Assembly (NCBI RefSeq): GCF_029201445.1
Contig: NZ_CP102381.1
Location: 1,550,001 to 1,614,000, forward strand
DNA from: Thiomicrorhabdus lithotrophica
GTDB taxonomy: Bacteria; Pseudomonadota; Gammaproteobacteria; Thiomicrospirales; Thiomicrospiraceae
Reading direction: 5' to 3'
Length of the DNA stretch: 64,000 nucleotides
Positions within the stretch are counted from its first letter, which is position 1, and each line of letters starts with the position of its first letter. Positions 43,994-51,760 of the stretch are shown here, in pieces. Under the pieces are notes generated by a model. It was not told the origin of the DNA. It worked only from the letters and a program-made list of their open reading frames with translations, and did no database searches. A program made the position numbers and the translations under genes.

Positions 43994-44578
43994 TTATACT
44001 TTTTTTAACGCATATTCATACTGCATAAACTGTTTTACAACATCTAAATTTAGTGGTTTATTCATTAAAACAACATCATAGGGTAATCTCTCCCTATCAA
44101 TCTCGTTTAATCCGTCTGCCGTAATGACAATAATTGTACTGGATTTCGTATTTTCATATTCTCTCAGAACTTTTATTGCTTCATAACCATCCATTAATGG
44201 CATATTCAGATCAACAAAAATCATATCAAATACGCCTTGACCGGCTTTAATCAGACCTTCATAGCCATTAACCGCTGAAACAATATCTATAGCCGGGAGT
44301 GAAGGATCTTTAACAAGGCTGGTAAAAATGCTCTGGATAACAGCATCATCATCGACAACCATAACCTTTAAAGAACGCGTTTCTGCTTGAGCTTTAATCA
44401 CACCCTGCTCTTGGTGTTTTTGCTCTATCGAACTTCGCTTTATTCTTCGGTGTCCGCCAGGCGTTTTCCAAGTCTCTAATTCACCACTATCAGCCATTCT
44501 TTTGATAATGGTTTTAGAAACTTGCAAAATTTCACAGGCTTCGGACGTCGTTATAAATTCATCATCTTTATCAAGCAA
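43994..44578 (-). CDS. Excisionase/MerR-like HTH fused to a receiver domain
   Basis: 194 residues. An N-terminal winged helix of the excisionase type ([20 protein letters not shown] and [16 protein letters not shown], residues 7-52) is followed by a linker and a receiver domain ([14 protein letters not shown], phospho-Asp in [13 protein letters not shown], Lys in MNKPLNL). Response regulators usually have the receiver first; this reversed order is unusual. No ATG fits; TTG at 44578 after GAGAG is the likely start. It is a strong candidate for the protein that binds the TTCGTTTTR repeats, one copy of which lies just upstream. Confidence 0.85.
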   Translation of the reverse strand: MLDKDDEFITTSEACEILQVSKTIIKRMADSGELETWKTPGGHRRIKRSSIEQKHQEQGVIKAQAETRSLKVMVVDDDAVIQSIFTSLVKDPSLPAIDIVSAVNGYEGLIKAGQGVFDMIFVDLNMPLMDGYEAIKVLREYENTKSSTIIVITADGLNEIDRERLPYDVVLMNKPLNLDVVKQFMQYEYALKKV

Positions 44579-44614
44579 CAGTCATTCTCTCTATATTAAA
44601 CATTAAAACACGCT

Positions 44615-44632
44615 TAAAACGAATCAAACGAA
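44615..44632 (-). promoter_or_regulatory. Tandem TTCGTTTTR repeats, site C
   Basis: On the minus strand: TTCGTTTGA followed directly by TTCGTTTTA, 37 bases upstream of the HTH-receiver gene. Confidence 0.68.
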
Positions 44633-44679
44633 CGTGAATTATAGTTCAATTCTGGAAAAATTAACAAACCTATCAACTT

Positions 44680-45120
44680 CTATTTAACTCTACAATCCCA
44701 ACGCTCCATTGAAACCGCTTGATTAGAGTGATTATTTTGAACAGGCCAACCTTGTTTCATAGACATTTCTCCTTGAGAAATCTTACTATATACTGAAGCT
44801 GTCGTATCAATATCACTCGCTGTTATATGTTGTAATACGGCCTGATAGCCGACGTTATTACCACCTTCAAATCTAGGGCTAATACTGACATCGAACCAGT
44901 CTGGATTAGCTAATACATTGACCTTAAGAGTAACGTTATAAACCAAACCTTTTTTGAGACTATCATATAAGTCTTCTGCAAGCTGATCTGGCACTTCACA
45001 ATCAACCATACTTAAGAAAAAACAACTTTTAAGAGACCTAGCCTGATCTCTCATTAAAACCTTAAAGTTTTTAGATACAGCATCAATTGTTAAATCTTTA
45101 TTGAGATTTATAAGCAGCAT
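44680..45120 (-). CDS. Stand-alone PAS-like protein, paralogue 2
   Basis: A 146-residue protein with a PAS core: LNKDLTIDAVSKNFKVLM, CFFLSMVDCEVPDQLAEDL, a beta-sheet WFDVSISPRFEG and VGYQAVLQHIT, plus a Ser/Gln-rich C-terminal tail. It shares the VSKNF entry and Trp-containing strand with the 41243-41668 protein. AAAAGGG precedes the ATG. Three TTCGTTTTR-type units lie immediately upstream, between promoter region and start. Confidence 0.72.
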   Translation of the reverse strand: MLLINLNKDLTIDAVSKNFKVLMRDQARSLKSCFFLSMVDCEVPDQLAEDLYDSLKKGLVYNVTLKVNVLANPDWFDVSISPRFEGGNNVGYQAVLQHITASDIDTTASVYSKISQGEMSMKQGWPVQNNHSNQAVSMERWDCRVK

Positions 45121-45138
45121 AATAAAGCCCTTTTACAA

Positions 45139-45165
45139 AAAAACGAACACAAAGAACAAAACGAA
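45139..45165 (-). promoter_or_regulatory. Triple TTCGTTTTR repeats, site D
   Basis: On the minus strand: TTCGTTTTG, TTCTTTGTG and TTCGTTTTT head to tail with a 9-bp period, ending 18 bases before the ATG of PAS paralogue 2. This position downstream of a plausible promoter suggests repression. Confidence 0.68.
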
Positions 45166-45242
45166 CTATATCATATTAAATACAAATTCACAAAAAGGTT
45201 AATTCAAAACAAATTAAACTTACTAAAGCAGAAATTTTGTGT

Positions 45243-45294
45243 ACATACTTTAGTATGTTCACACTTTTGTACACATCAGTAATTGATATTACTG
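45243..45294. other. Two short inverted repeats
   Basis: ACATACT-TT-AGTATGT (45243-45258) and CAGTAAT-TGAT-ATTACTG (45277-45294) lie just downstream of the SDR gene and upstream of the PAS gene. The second could be a transcript-end hairpin for the SDR gene but lacks a T tract. Confidence 0.4.
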
Positions 45295-45300
45295 TGTTTA

Positions 45301-46155
45301 CTATTCCACTATATTCTTCAACGCGGTTGCCACTTCTGGGTATTTAAAGTCAAAGCCTGACTCTATTAACTTGGTTGGAACTATTGCTGATGAATGCGTT
45401 AGCACTTGCGCACCTTCTCCAAACATAAGCTTTAATTGAAACTCCGGCAATGGCAACCAAAATGGGCGATGGATAGCCTTAGCTAACGCTTTACCAAAGA
45501 CATTACTTGTTACTGGATTTAGGGAGGTTAAATTAAATACTCCCTTTAATTCTGACTTTTCAATAAAGAAACTGACTGCGCGCGCTAAATCTTCTATATG
45601 AATCCAACTAAAGCACTGCTGGCCACCCGCCACAGGGCCACCTAATCCCATCTTAAAAGGCGGTAACATTTTTTGAAGCGCGCCGCCATTTTTACCTAAT
45701 ACCACGCCAAAACGCATAATCAGTGGTTTAGGAGTAAGCTCTAAGCTTGTCTCTTCCCACTGTTTACCTAATTGACCTAAGAATCCTTTTCCTGGTTCTG
45801 TATGACTTTCATCCAGAATGTTTTCACAAGTGTTTTCAGGATAAAATCCAATAGCCGATGCTGAGAATATCCGCTTAGGTGGGTTTTGACAGGCCTGTAG
45901 CTTAAGTTTAAGTAATTTATTTGTTAAGGTACGACTCTCTAATAATGCCTTTTTGTAAGCTGCACCCCAACGTTTGCCGATGCTTTCGCCAGTCAATACT
46001 ATTAATAGATCCTGGTTTTCTAACTTAGCCGTTAAATCGAACTCTTTACTATATGCCTTTCGACCCAATGCCACTACGTCATGGCTTTGTGCTTCTAGAT
46101 ACGCTTTTAAGTAAGAACCAACAAAGCCTGTTCCTCCCAAAATAATGATTTTCAT
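45301..46155 (-). CDS. TIGR01777-family NAD(P)-dependent epimerase
   Basis: A 284-residue extended short-chain dehydrogenase: nucleotide loop IILGGTGFVGSYLKAYL, FSASAIGFYP in place of a canonical YxxxK region, and family-typical FSWIHIEDLARAV with HRPFWLPLPEF. TIGR01777 (YfcH-like) proteins are often found beside photolyase and CFA-like genes in light-responsive clusters. It lies at the left edge of such a region here, divergent from trpB. AAGGA precedes the ATG. Confidence 0.85.
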   Translation of the reverse strand: MKIIILGGTGFVGSYLKAYLEAQSHDVVALGRKAYSKEFDLTAKLENQDLLIVLTGESIGKRWGAAYKKALLESRTLTNKLLKLKLQACQNPPKRIFSASAIGFYPENTCENILDESHTEPGKGFLGQLGKQWEETSLELTPKPLIMRFGVVLGKNGGALQKMLPPFKMGLGGPVAGGQQCFSWIHIEDLARAVSFFIEKSELKGVFNLTSLNPVTSNVFGKALAKAIHRPFWLPLPEFQLKLMFGEGAQVLTHSSAIVPTKLIESGFDFKYPEVATALKNIVE

Positions 46156-46263
46156 TTTAAATTCCTTAGTTAATTTGTATAACTTTATAAAAATATCTAT
46201 ACATTAATAATACATTATTTGAATTATATGTATAATATTTATTAGAAATAAGGAAATGATTAG

Positions 46264-47469
46264 ATGTCTACTAAGTATGCAAATTATCCAGATAAAGATG
46301 GCCACTTCGGAATTCACGGTGGTATTTTCGCCCCAGAAACACTTATATCTGCACTGGAGGATTTAAACCATCAGTATGAGAGTGTTAAAACGGATGAAGC
46401 GTTTATTGCACAGCTGACAGCAGATTACCAAGACTATATAGGAAGGCCCTCGCCTTTGTATTACGCAAAACGTTGGTCAGATGCTTTAGGTGGCGCCAAA
46501 ATTTATTTAAAACGTGAAGACTTAAACCACACGGGAGCTCACAAAATCAATAACACCATTGGCCAAGCACTTTTAGCCAAACGCCTAGGTAAAACTCGAA
46601 TTATTGCTGAAACAGGGGCAGGTCAACACGGGGTTGCCAGTGCCACGGTAGCGGCTCGCTTAGGATTAGAGTGTGTTGTTTATATGGGCGCCGATGATGT
46701 CGTTCGACAATCACCTAATGTCGCCCGCATGCGCATGCTCGGTGCAGAGGTAGTTGCCGTCACTTCTGGAACACGCACCTTAAAAGATGCTTTAAATGAA
46801 GCGATGCGTGACTGGGTAACGAATGTAGATGATACCTTTTACATTATTGGTACGGTTGCTGGCCCTCATCCTTACCCTGCAATGGTAAGAGATTTTCAGG
46901 CCATTATTGGCCGAGAAGCCCGTCAGCAGATGTTAGAGAAAGAGGGAAAACTTCCTGATGCATTAGTTGCTTGCGTAGGTGGAGGTTCTAATGCAATAGG
47001 CCTATTTTATGACTTTTTACCCGATGAAGACGTAGCCATTTACGGCGTAGAAGCGGGCGGCAGAGGTTTAGAAACTGGTGAGCATGCTGCACCACTATGC
47101 AAAGGCACACCTGGTGTATTACACGGTAACCGCACCTATTTAATGCAAGATGATAATGGTCAAATTTTGGGTACACACTCAATTTCAGCAGGCTTAGATT
47201 ACCCTGGTGTTGGTCCTGAACATTCTTGGTTAAAAGACATTGGTCGGGCCAATTATGTTGCCATTAATGATGATGAAGCTTTACAAGGTTTTAGAGACTT
47301 AACGCGGTATGAAGGCATTATCCCTGCTCTAGAAACCAGTCACGCTTTAGCTTATGCAACAAAGCTGGCTCCAACTCTGCGTAAAGATCAAACCATCATC
47401 ATTAATTTAAGTGGTCGTGGTGATAAAGATATGAATACCATTGCTGCTATTGAAGGTTTTGAGGCTTAA
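46264..47469 (+). CDS. trpB: Tryptophan synthase beta chain
   Basis: A 401-residue TrpB making tryptophan from indole and serine. The PLP lysine lies in the HTGAHKINN motif, with [10 protein letters not shown] and the phosphate loop GGGSNAIG. No trpA, trpF or other trp gene is adjacent. Instead it is followed after 2 bases by a CIA30-like gene and then the two cryptochrome-like genes, an unusual context. A TATAAT at 46231 and AAGGA precede it. Confidence 0.94.
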   Translation: MSTKYANYPDKDGHFGIHGGIFAPETLISALEDLNHQYESVKTDEAFIAQLTADYQDYIGRPSPLYYAKRWSDALGGAKIYLKREDLNHTGAHKINNTIGQALLAKRLGKTRIIAETGAGQHGVASATVAARLGLECVVYMGADDVVRQSPNVARMRMLGAEVVAVTSGTRTLKDALNEAMRDWVTNVDDTFYIIGTVAGPHPYPAMVRDFQAIIGREARQQMLEKEGKLPDALVACVGGGSNAIGLFYDFLPDEDVAIYGVEAGGRGLETGEHAAPLCKGTPGVLHGNRTYLMQDDNGQILGTHSISAGLDYPGVGPEHSWLKDIGRANYVAINDDEALQGFRDLTRYEGIIPALETSHALAYATKLAPTLRKDQTIIINLSGRGDKDMNTIAAIEGFEA

Positions 47470-47471
47470 TC

Positions 47472-47984
47472 ATGAACACATCGCCGATTGAAATGCATGA
47501 ACTATACAACCCTGCTATGAAAAACAGTCCAGAGTGGAGGTTTGTCAGCGACCAGGTTATGGGCGGAGTATCGGAAGGCCAGGTGTTTTTTAACATAGAA
47601 GAAGAATCGCCCTGTCATTGCTTAACAGGCCTGGTAAGTTTAGAAAACAACGGTGGATTTTTGCAAATGCAATTGGTGAATTTAGATCAAATTGGTATTA
47701 ATTATGCCGATTACAAAGGTTTATATATTGAGGTCAAGGGTAACAATCATGAATACAATCTACACCTACGCACCTCTCAGCTATGGCTTCCTTGGCAGTC
47801 ATTTAGACAGCGTTTTTTTGCGGTCGAGCAATGGCAGCGGTTGTTTTTTCCCTTTGAAGAGTTTGAATCTTATAAAACTTTTTCAGAGCTTAATACCAAA
47901 AAAATACGCCGTTTAGGCATTTTGGCTATTGGAGAAGCATTTGAATCCAATATCTGTATTCGCAACTTAGGCTTATACCGCTAA
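47472..47984 (+). CDS. CIA30-family (NDUFAF1-like) protein
   Basis: A 170-residue protein of the complex I intermediate-associated protein 30 type: EWRFVSDQVMGGVSEGQVFF at the start, GFLQMQL, IEVKGN and YNLHLRTSQLW strands of a galactose-binding-like jelly roll. In bacteria the function is unclear; carbohydrate or flavoprotein interaction is possible. It starts 2 bases after trpB and precedes the cryptochrome-like pair by 60 bases. A CAGGCCTGGT copy is embedded (47626, encoding TGLV). Confidence 0.85.
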   Translation: MNTSPIEMHELYNPAMKNSPEWRFVSDQVMGGVSEGQVFFNIEEESPCHCLTGLVSLENNGGFLQMQLVNLDQIGINYADYKGLYIEVKGNNHEYNLHLRTSQLWLPWQSFRQRFFAVEQWQRLFFPFEEFESYKTFSELNTKKIRRLGILAIGEAFESNICIRNLGLYR

Positions 47985-48043
47985 CAAACAGAAGTCATAA
48001 ACCAGACGTTTAAAAACCAATATCGGTTTTAAGGAAGTAGAAA

Positions 48044-48874
48044 ATGCTATTTTATGAGACATTACTTAACGGAAAATTCGTACCAGTAACGCTTGAAGGC
48101 AAAAATCCCCGTGAGCGTTTTACCGACTGGATGCTACTTGAACAACCGTTCATTTCTTCACCTATTGAAGGCGGCATGAAACAGGCTCAGGAGAAACTTA
48201 AAGCTTTAGATTTCTCTGCTTACCACAAAACCCGTAATTATTTAGATGGCGCAGTGAGTGGTTTGTCGCCCTATATTGAGCATGGGTTAATTCAACCTGA
48301 TGAAGTTCTCAAGTTTATTGATACCAATAACGCTCGCATAGAAGCTTATCATTTTCTTCAGCAATTGAGTTGGCGTGCTTTTTTTGAGCAAAAGTATTTA
48401 GAAGATCCAAGCTTAATTTGGAAAGATGCCGGTGAATACAAAACCGGATTTACTGCAGCCGATTATGCTGACGTGATGCCAGATGACATTATCAAAGGGC
48501 AAACACCCGTAGCCGTTATTAACCAGTTTATTGAAGAACTCTATCAGACAGGTTATTTACATAATCATGCACGCCTCTACCTGGCAGCTTATGTTGTCCA
48601 TTGGCGAAGAGTCAAATGGCAAGCTGGTGCCAAATGGATGCTGAGTCACTTATTAGATGGCAATTTAGCCTCAAATAACTACTCGTGGCAATGGGTAGCT
48701 AGCACAGGCAGCACAAAGCCTTATATCTTTAATTTAGACAACGTTATTGAATTTGCTAACCAAAAATATAAAACCCAAAGAACGTTGAATGTTGATATTG
48801 ATAAATCTTACGAAACGTTAAAGCAACAACTCTTTCCTCAAATAGTGGAGTCGCAAAATGAAAAAGGACATTGA
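48044..48874 (+). CDS. Cryptochrome/photolyase FAD-binding domain, stand-alone
   Basis: 276 residues corresponding to only the C-terminal FAD-binding half of the photolyase/cryptochrome family. It has GGMKQAQEKLKALDFSAY, SGLSPYIEHGLIQP (cofactor-binding TSxLSPYLHFG), FLQQLSWRAFFEQKY, TGYLHNHARLYLAAYV (the MHNRxRM region) and ANNYSWQWVASTGS, which retains the flavin-proximal Trp of the electron chain; VKWQAG keeps the middle Trp. The surface Trp position appears not to be Trp. The N-terminal antenna/alpha-beta domain is absent but seems to be encoded by the next, overlapping gene. AAGGAAG precedes the ATG. Confidence 0.87.
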   Translation: MLFYETLLNGKFVPVTLEGKNPRERFTDWMLLEQPFISSPIEGGMKQAQEKLKALDFSAYHKTRNYLDGAVSGLSPYIEHGLIQPDEVLKFIDTNNARIEAYHFLQQLSWRAFFEQKYLEDPSLIWKDAGEYKTGFTAADYADVMPDDIIKGQTPVAVINQFIEELYQTGYLHNHARLYLAAYVVHWRRVKWQAGAKWMLSHLLDGNLASNNYSWQWVASTGSTKPYIFNLDNVIEFANQKYKTQRTLNVDIDKSYETLKQQLFPQIVESQNEKGH

Positions 48875-49358
48875 TACGCTAATCTGGTTACCTCCAACTC
48901 AGCTTAATGCTAATCATTCGGTTTATGATACGGTTAATGACCGGGTTGGCACTTTATTTATTTGGGATGACGCCTACTTTAGTAGCATGGGATTCTCTAC
49001 CAAACGTCTGTATTTTATTTGGCAGTGTTTGCAAGATTTCAGAAAGCAGAACCTAATGGTTATTAAAGGCGACACAGATCACGTTTTAAAATCCATTTAT
49101 GAAAAAACACCTAATATCAAAATTGTGACGCCAGATGATAAACGTTTGGATTATAGTAATTGGGACTTCATTAAACGTATTCCACAATCACAGTTTTTCA
49201 TCTACCAGGGCAAGATGCCATTTGGATTTTTTAAATTTTGGAAACAAGCTGAACAATCGCTTTACCCAAATGTCAAAAAGAATGCGAACGCTTCTAACAG
49301 TATAATCGCTAATAAGTTAACCCATAAGAGTGAGCACAACAGTATACAATCCGCATAA
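48858..49358 (+). CDS. Photolyase N-terminal (Rossmann-like) domain protein
   Basis: A 166-residue protein overlapping the previous gene by 17 bases, with GGAG before its ATG. Its pattern mirrors the photolyase alpha/beta domain: TLIWLPPTQLNANHSVYDTV (compare LVWFRxDLRxxDNxAL), VGTLFIWDDAY, STKRLYFIWQCLQDF, QNLMVIKGDTDHVLKSIYE (compare LLVLxGDPxxVLPEL) and IKIVTPDD. So the two genes together rebuild a cryptochrome in swapped order, C-domain gene first. The likeness is by pattern, not by alignment, hence moderate confidence. The C-terminal ~30 residues are Asn/Ser-rich. Confidence 0.65.
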   Translation: MKKDIDTLIWLPPTQLNANHSVYDTVNDRVGTLFIWDDAYFSSMGFSTKRLYFIWQCLQDFRKQNLMVIKGDTDHVLKSIYEKTPNIKIVTPDDKRLDYSNWDFIKRIPQSQFFIYQGKMPFGFFKFWKQAEQSLYPNVKKNANASNSIIANKLTHKSEHNSIQSA

Positions 49359-49400
49359 AACTTTGCTTGTATAAGGTGATGAACATAAACGTTATATATA

Positions 49401-49436
49401 ACCAGGCCTGGTAAGTTTTAAACTTTACCAGGCCTG
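49401..49436. repeat. Two CAGGCCTG palindromes after the split cryptochrome genes
   Basis: A full ACCAGGCCTGGT at 49401-49412 and ACCAGGCCTG at 49427-49436, separated by TTTTAAAC-type AT tracts, similar to the hemL-epmC pair. Confidence 0.85.
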
Positions 49437-49461
49437 CTTGGTTTTAAATGCACCATACATA

Positions 49462-49482
49462 AAAAAAGGGGCCGAAGCCCCA
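49462..49482 (-). terminator. Terminator for small exported protein gene
   Basis: On the minus strand: GGGGC-TTCG-GCCCC stem-tetraloop followed by T7. Confidence 0.88.
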
Positions 49483-49528
49483 ATGTTAAAAGTTTATTTT
49501 TCATTTTTCTTTATCGTTTAATCCAACC

Positions 49529-49765
49529 TTATAAACCCCTCACCATTTTACGACAGGGTTTTGTTGCTTCAACTGCTACCGATTCATAAGCAATTTCATA
49601 AGCCAAAGCAGCATAAGCATCTTTATAGGATTTACCATTTTCAACATGCACACTATATTGATTTTGAACTACTCTAATATTGTCAGACGGGGTTTGACTA
49701 GCCCAAGCCGAAGTGCTCAAAACCATAGTTAGACCAGCAACGACTACTTTATTTTTAAGCTTCAT
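49529..49765 (-). CDS. Small exported protein, 78 aa
   Basis: A 78-residue protein with a signal peptide (ends SAWAS) and a ~55-residue mature part with one Cys near the C-terminus and an Ala/Tyr-rich amphipathic stretch (YKDAYAALAYEIAYESVAVEA). GGAGAAG precedes the ATG, and a terminator follows. No family is recognised. Confidence 0.6.
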   Translation of the reverse strand: MKLKNKVVVAGLTMVLSTSAWASQTPSDNIRVVQNQYSVHVENGKSYKDAYAALAYEIAYESVAVEATKPCRKMVRGL

Positions 49766-49873
49766 TTTACTTCTCCAAATTTACAGTTTGTTAGCCTAAT
49801 CGGCTTAAGTGTTAAAAAAGATACGGATTTTTTAAGCCCAGTTTTTATCTCCATCCAGACCTGATAAACCTAT

Positions 49874-50704
49874 CTATAAAGGGAGTTCTTTAACGTTGTC
49901 ATCCACTTCAATTAGGTCATTAAATGCATGCCAACTCGCGTAACCCAACAGTGGCATAACAATTACCATCGCTAAACCGATCGTTAAAATACCTACTGAA
50001 ATTAAAGCCGCAATAGTTAACGCCCATACCGCCATCACTTTCTTGTTTTCCATTGTGACTTGAAAACTCAGTACCATCGCAGAAATGACACCTATTTTTG
50101 TATCTCTTAATAGCAATGGTATTGTCACCACACTAATCATAAAAACGAAGGCTGCAACAATCGATGCCGTGAAAAAGAAATAGATCATAAACGTCTGCCC
50201 TACTTCAGAGCCCAATACACCTGCAACACCTGCGCTTGGATCAACAATAAGTAGACTATTCGATTTAACGACTGCAGCAATCAGCGGCACAATACGTGAC
50301 CAAATAGCGATGATAATACCCAGAGCCAATGCAAATAACGCAAATTCCGTCGGATTACGCTTCCAAGCAAACATCGACTTAATTAAATTCGGACGCTGCC
50401 CTTTAGATAATTGATAAGAAACAGCATACAAACCGATTGCTAAAAATGGGGATAAAATCACAAAGAAGGTGGCAATTTTAAACATCATTAAAGGTTCATT
50501 ACTGTACGCAAAATACACCAGCATTACAGACAGTGTCATTACAAGACCGTAGAAAACTGATTCGACAGGCGCATTCGCCATATCGATCCAACCTTTTTTC
50601 AGCCAAGTACCAATACTTGCCACTTTGGCGTCTTTAGAAACAATATGTTCACCACTTTCTGTGTAGTGATTATGGGTAGTTTGATGAAATGTAGATTGAG
50701 ACAT
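49874..50704 (-). CDS. DUF2189 integral membrane protein
   Basis: A 276-residue protein with a ~35-residue soluble N-terminus, then about six membrane helices, matching DUF2189 (GWIDMANAPVESVFYGL, GLYAVSYQLSKGQRP, FLLIL-like helices). Function unknown. The start is the ATG at 50704 with GGAGG 7 bases upstream; an upstream TTG is inside that site. A perfect 10-bp inverted repeat lies 28 bases before the start. Confidence 0.82.
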   Translation of the reverse strand: MSQSTFHQTTHNHYTESGEHIVSKDAKVASIGTWLKKGWIDMANAPVESVFYGLVMTLSVMLVYFAYSNEPLMMFKIATFFVILSPFLAIGLYAVSYQLSKGQRPNLIKSMFAWKRNPTEFALFALALGIIIAIWSRIVPLIAAVVKSNSLLIVDPSAGVAGVLGSEVGQTFMIYFFFTASIVAAFVFMISVVTIPLLLRDTKIGVISAMVLSFQVTMENKKVMAVWALTIAALISVGILTIGLAMVIVMPLLGYASWHAFNDLIEVDDNVKELPL

Positions 50705-50731
50705 GATAACCTCCAAGAATTATACAATTCA

Positions 50732-50758
50732 AATACCCTAGTTGTTTACTAGGGTATT
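50732..50758. promoter_or_regulatory. Inverted repeat operator candidate
   Basis: AATACCCTAG and CTAGGGTATT separated by 7 bases, placed in the leader of the DUF2189 gene. The 354-base gap (50705-51058) has otherwise only AT-rich sequence with no gene. Confidence 0.55.
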
Positions 50759-51058
50759 GACTATATTTATACACAGGTTATACAGAAATTTCTAATTGAT
50801 TCTTTTTATCAGAGTGATAGTGACCATTAATATAAGGATCGAGTAATATTTTTTTAAGTTATAGAAACGTATATTTATAAAGAAATCAATTAGTTTGTTA
50901 TTTTCAAATTAAAAACACGCTAGTCTTTTAGATAAAGACCAAGAGGTTTAGTGTCATACAAGTCATTAAACAAGCACTTTCATAATAGACATTAACCTAT
51001 ACAGAAATAAGCAATACCCCCTTCTTTGATTCTAAAAAAAGTTTAATTCAAAATTTAT

Positions 51059-51715
51059 TTATAAATGTCCCGTTTTGACATAAATCAGCGTATCTTCTTC
51101 CACATACGGAAAATGCTCACTTAAATGGGGACTTCTCAGCCAACATCCCTTCGGATAACTGCCATGTTCATCTTTTAGTTCACCATCAATCACTAAAATC
51201 TCCTCACCGCCCCAATGTCTATGTGCCTGAAACTTTTCACCTGCTGGCCAAAACACTAATGCACTGCCCTCTGTTCCAAGACTATGCAGAGAGAGTACTT
51301 TAAGGTTACCAATGCCTGGTTGCATCTGTTTGGCTTTGGTATCAATCAATACAGGTTCTATATCCAATGGATTAAACTGATCAAGCTTTACAAACAAAGT
51401 ACAACCTTCTTTAGAAAAGGGGGAATGTTTAGAGCCTGGAGGGTTTCTTATATAGGTACCAGCCGGGTAATCACCACGCTCATCAGAGAATACGCCTTCT
51501 AGTACAAAAATCTCTTCCCCTAGAGGATGGTTGTGTTCTGGAAAACTCGAACCAGGCATAAATTGAACGATACTGGTCGTTCGTCCATGCTCAGCAAATT
51601 CTTTTTCTAAAGGCTTACGCAGCACACCATCTGCTGGACTTCCCAGCCATTCGATTGTATTGGTATCAATACAAATGCGTTCATCTAGATTCATATTAAG
51701 CGCTTGATCTAACAC
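51059..51715 (-). CDS. ChrR-like double-cupin protein
   Basis: A 218-residue protein with two tandem cupin domains, each with a metal-type motif: FPEHNHPLGEEIFVLEGVF and FQAHRHWGGEEILVIDGEL, and repeated YP(A/K)G-x-(Y/W)-R-x-P-x-x-S-x-H. This is the cupin type found in ChrR, the zinc anti-sigma factor that senses singlet oxygen; the N-terminal anti-sigma part is missing here. The start is a GTG at 51715 with GGAG 5 bases before it. Cotranscription with pdxH (45 bases upstream) is likely. In a light-stress region it may be a singlet-oxygen or peroxide responsive protein. Confidence 0.82.
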   Translation of the reverse strand: MLDQALNMNLDERICIDTNTIEWLGSPADGVLRKPLEKEFAEHGRTTSIVQFMPGSSFPEHNHPLGEEIFVLEGVFSDERGDYPAGTYIRNPPGSKHSPFSKEGCTLFVKLDQFNPLDIEPVLIDTKAKQMQPGIGNLKVLSLHSLGTEGSALVFWPAGEKFQAHRHWGGEEILVIDGELKDEHGSYPKGCWLRSPHLSEHFPYVEEDTLIYVKTGHL

Positions 51716-51760
51716 ACGGTCTCCTTTACCAGGCCTGATTCATTTTATTAAGGGGATTAA

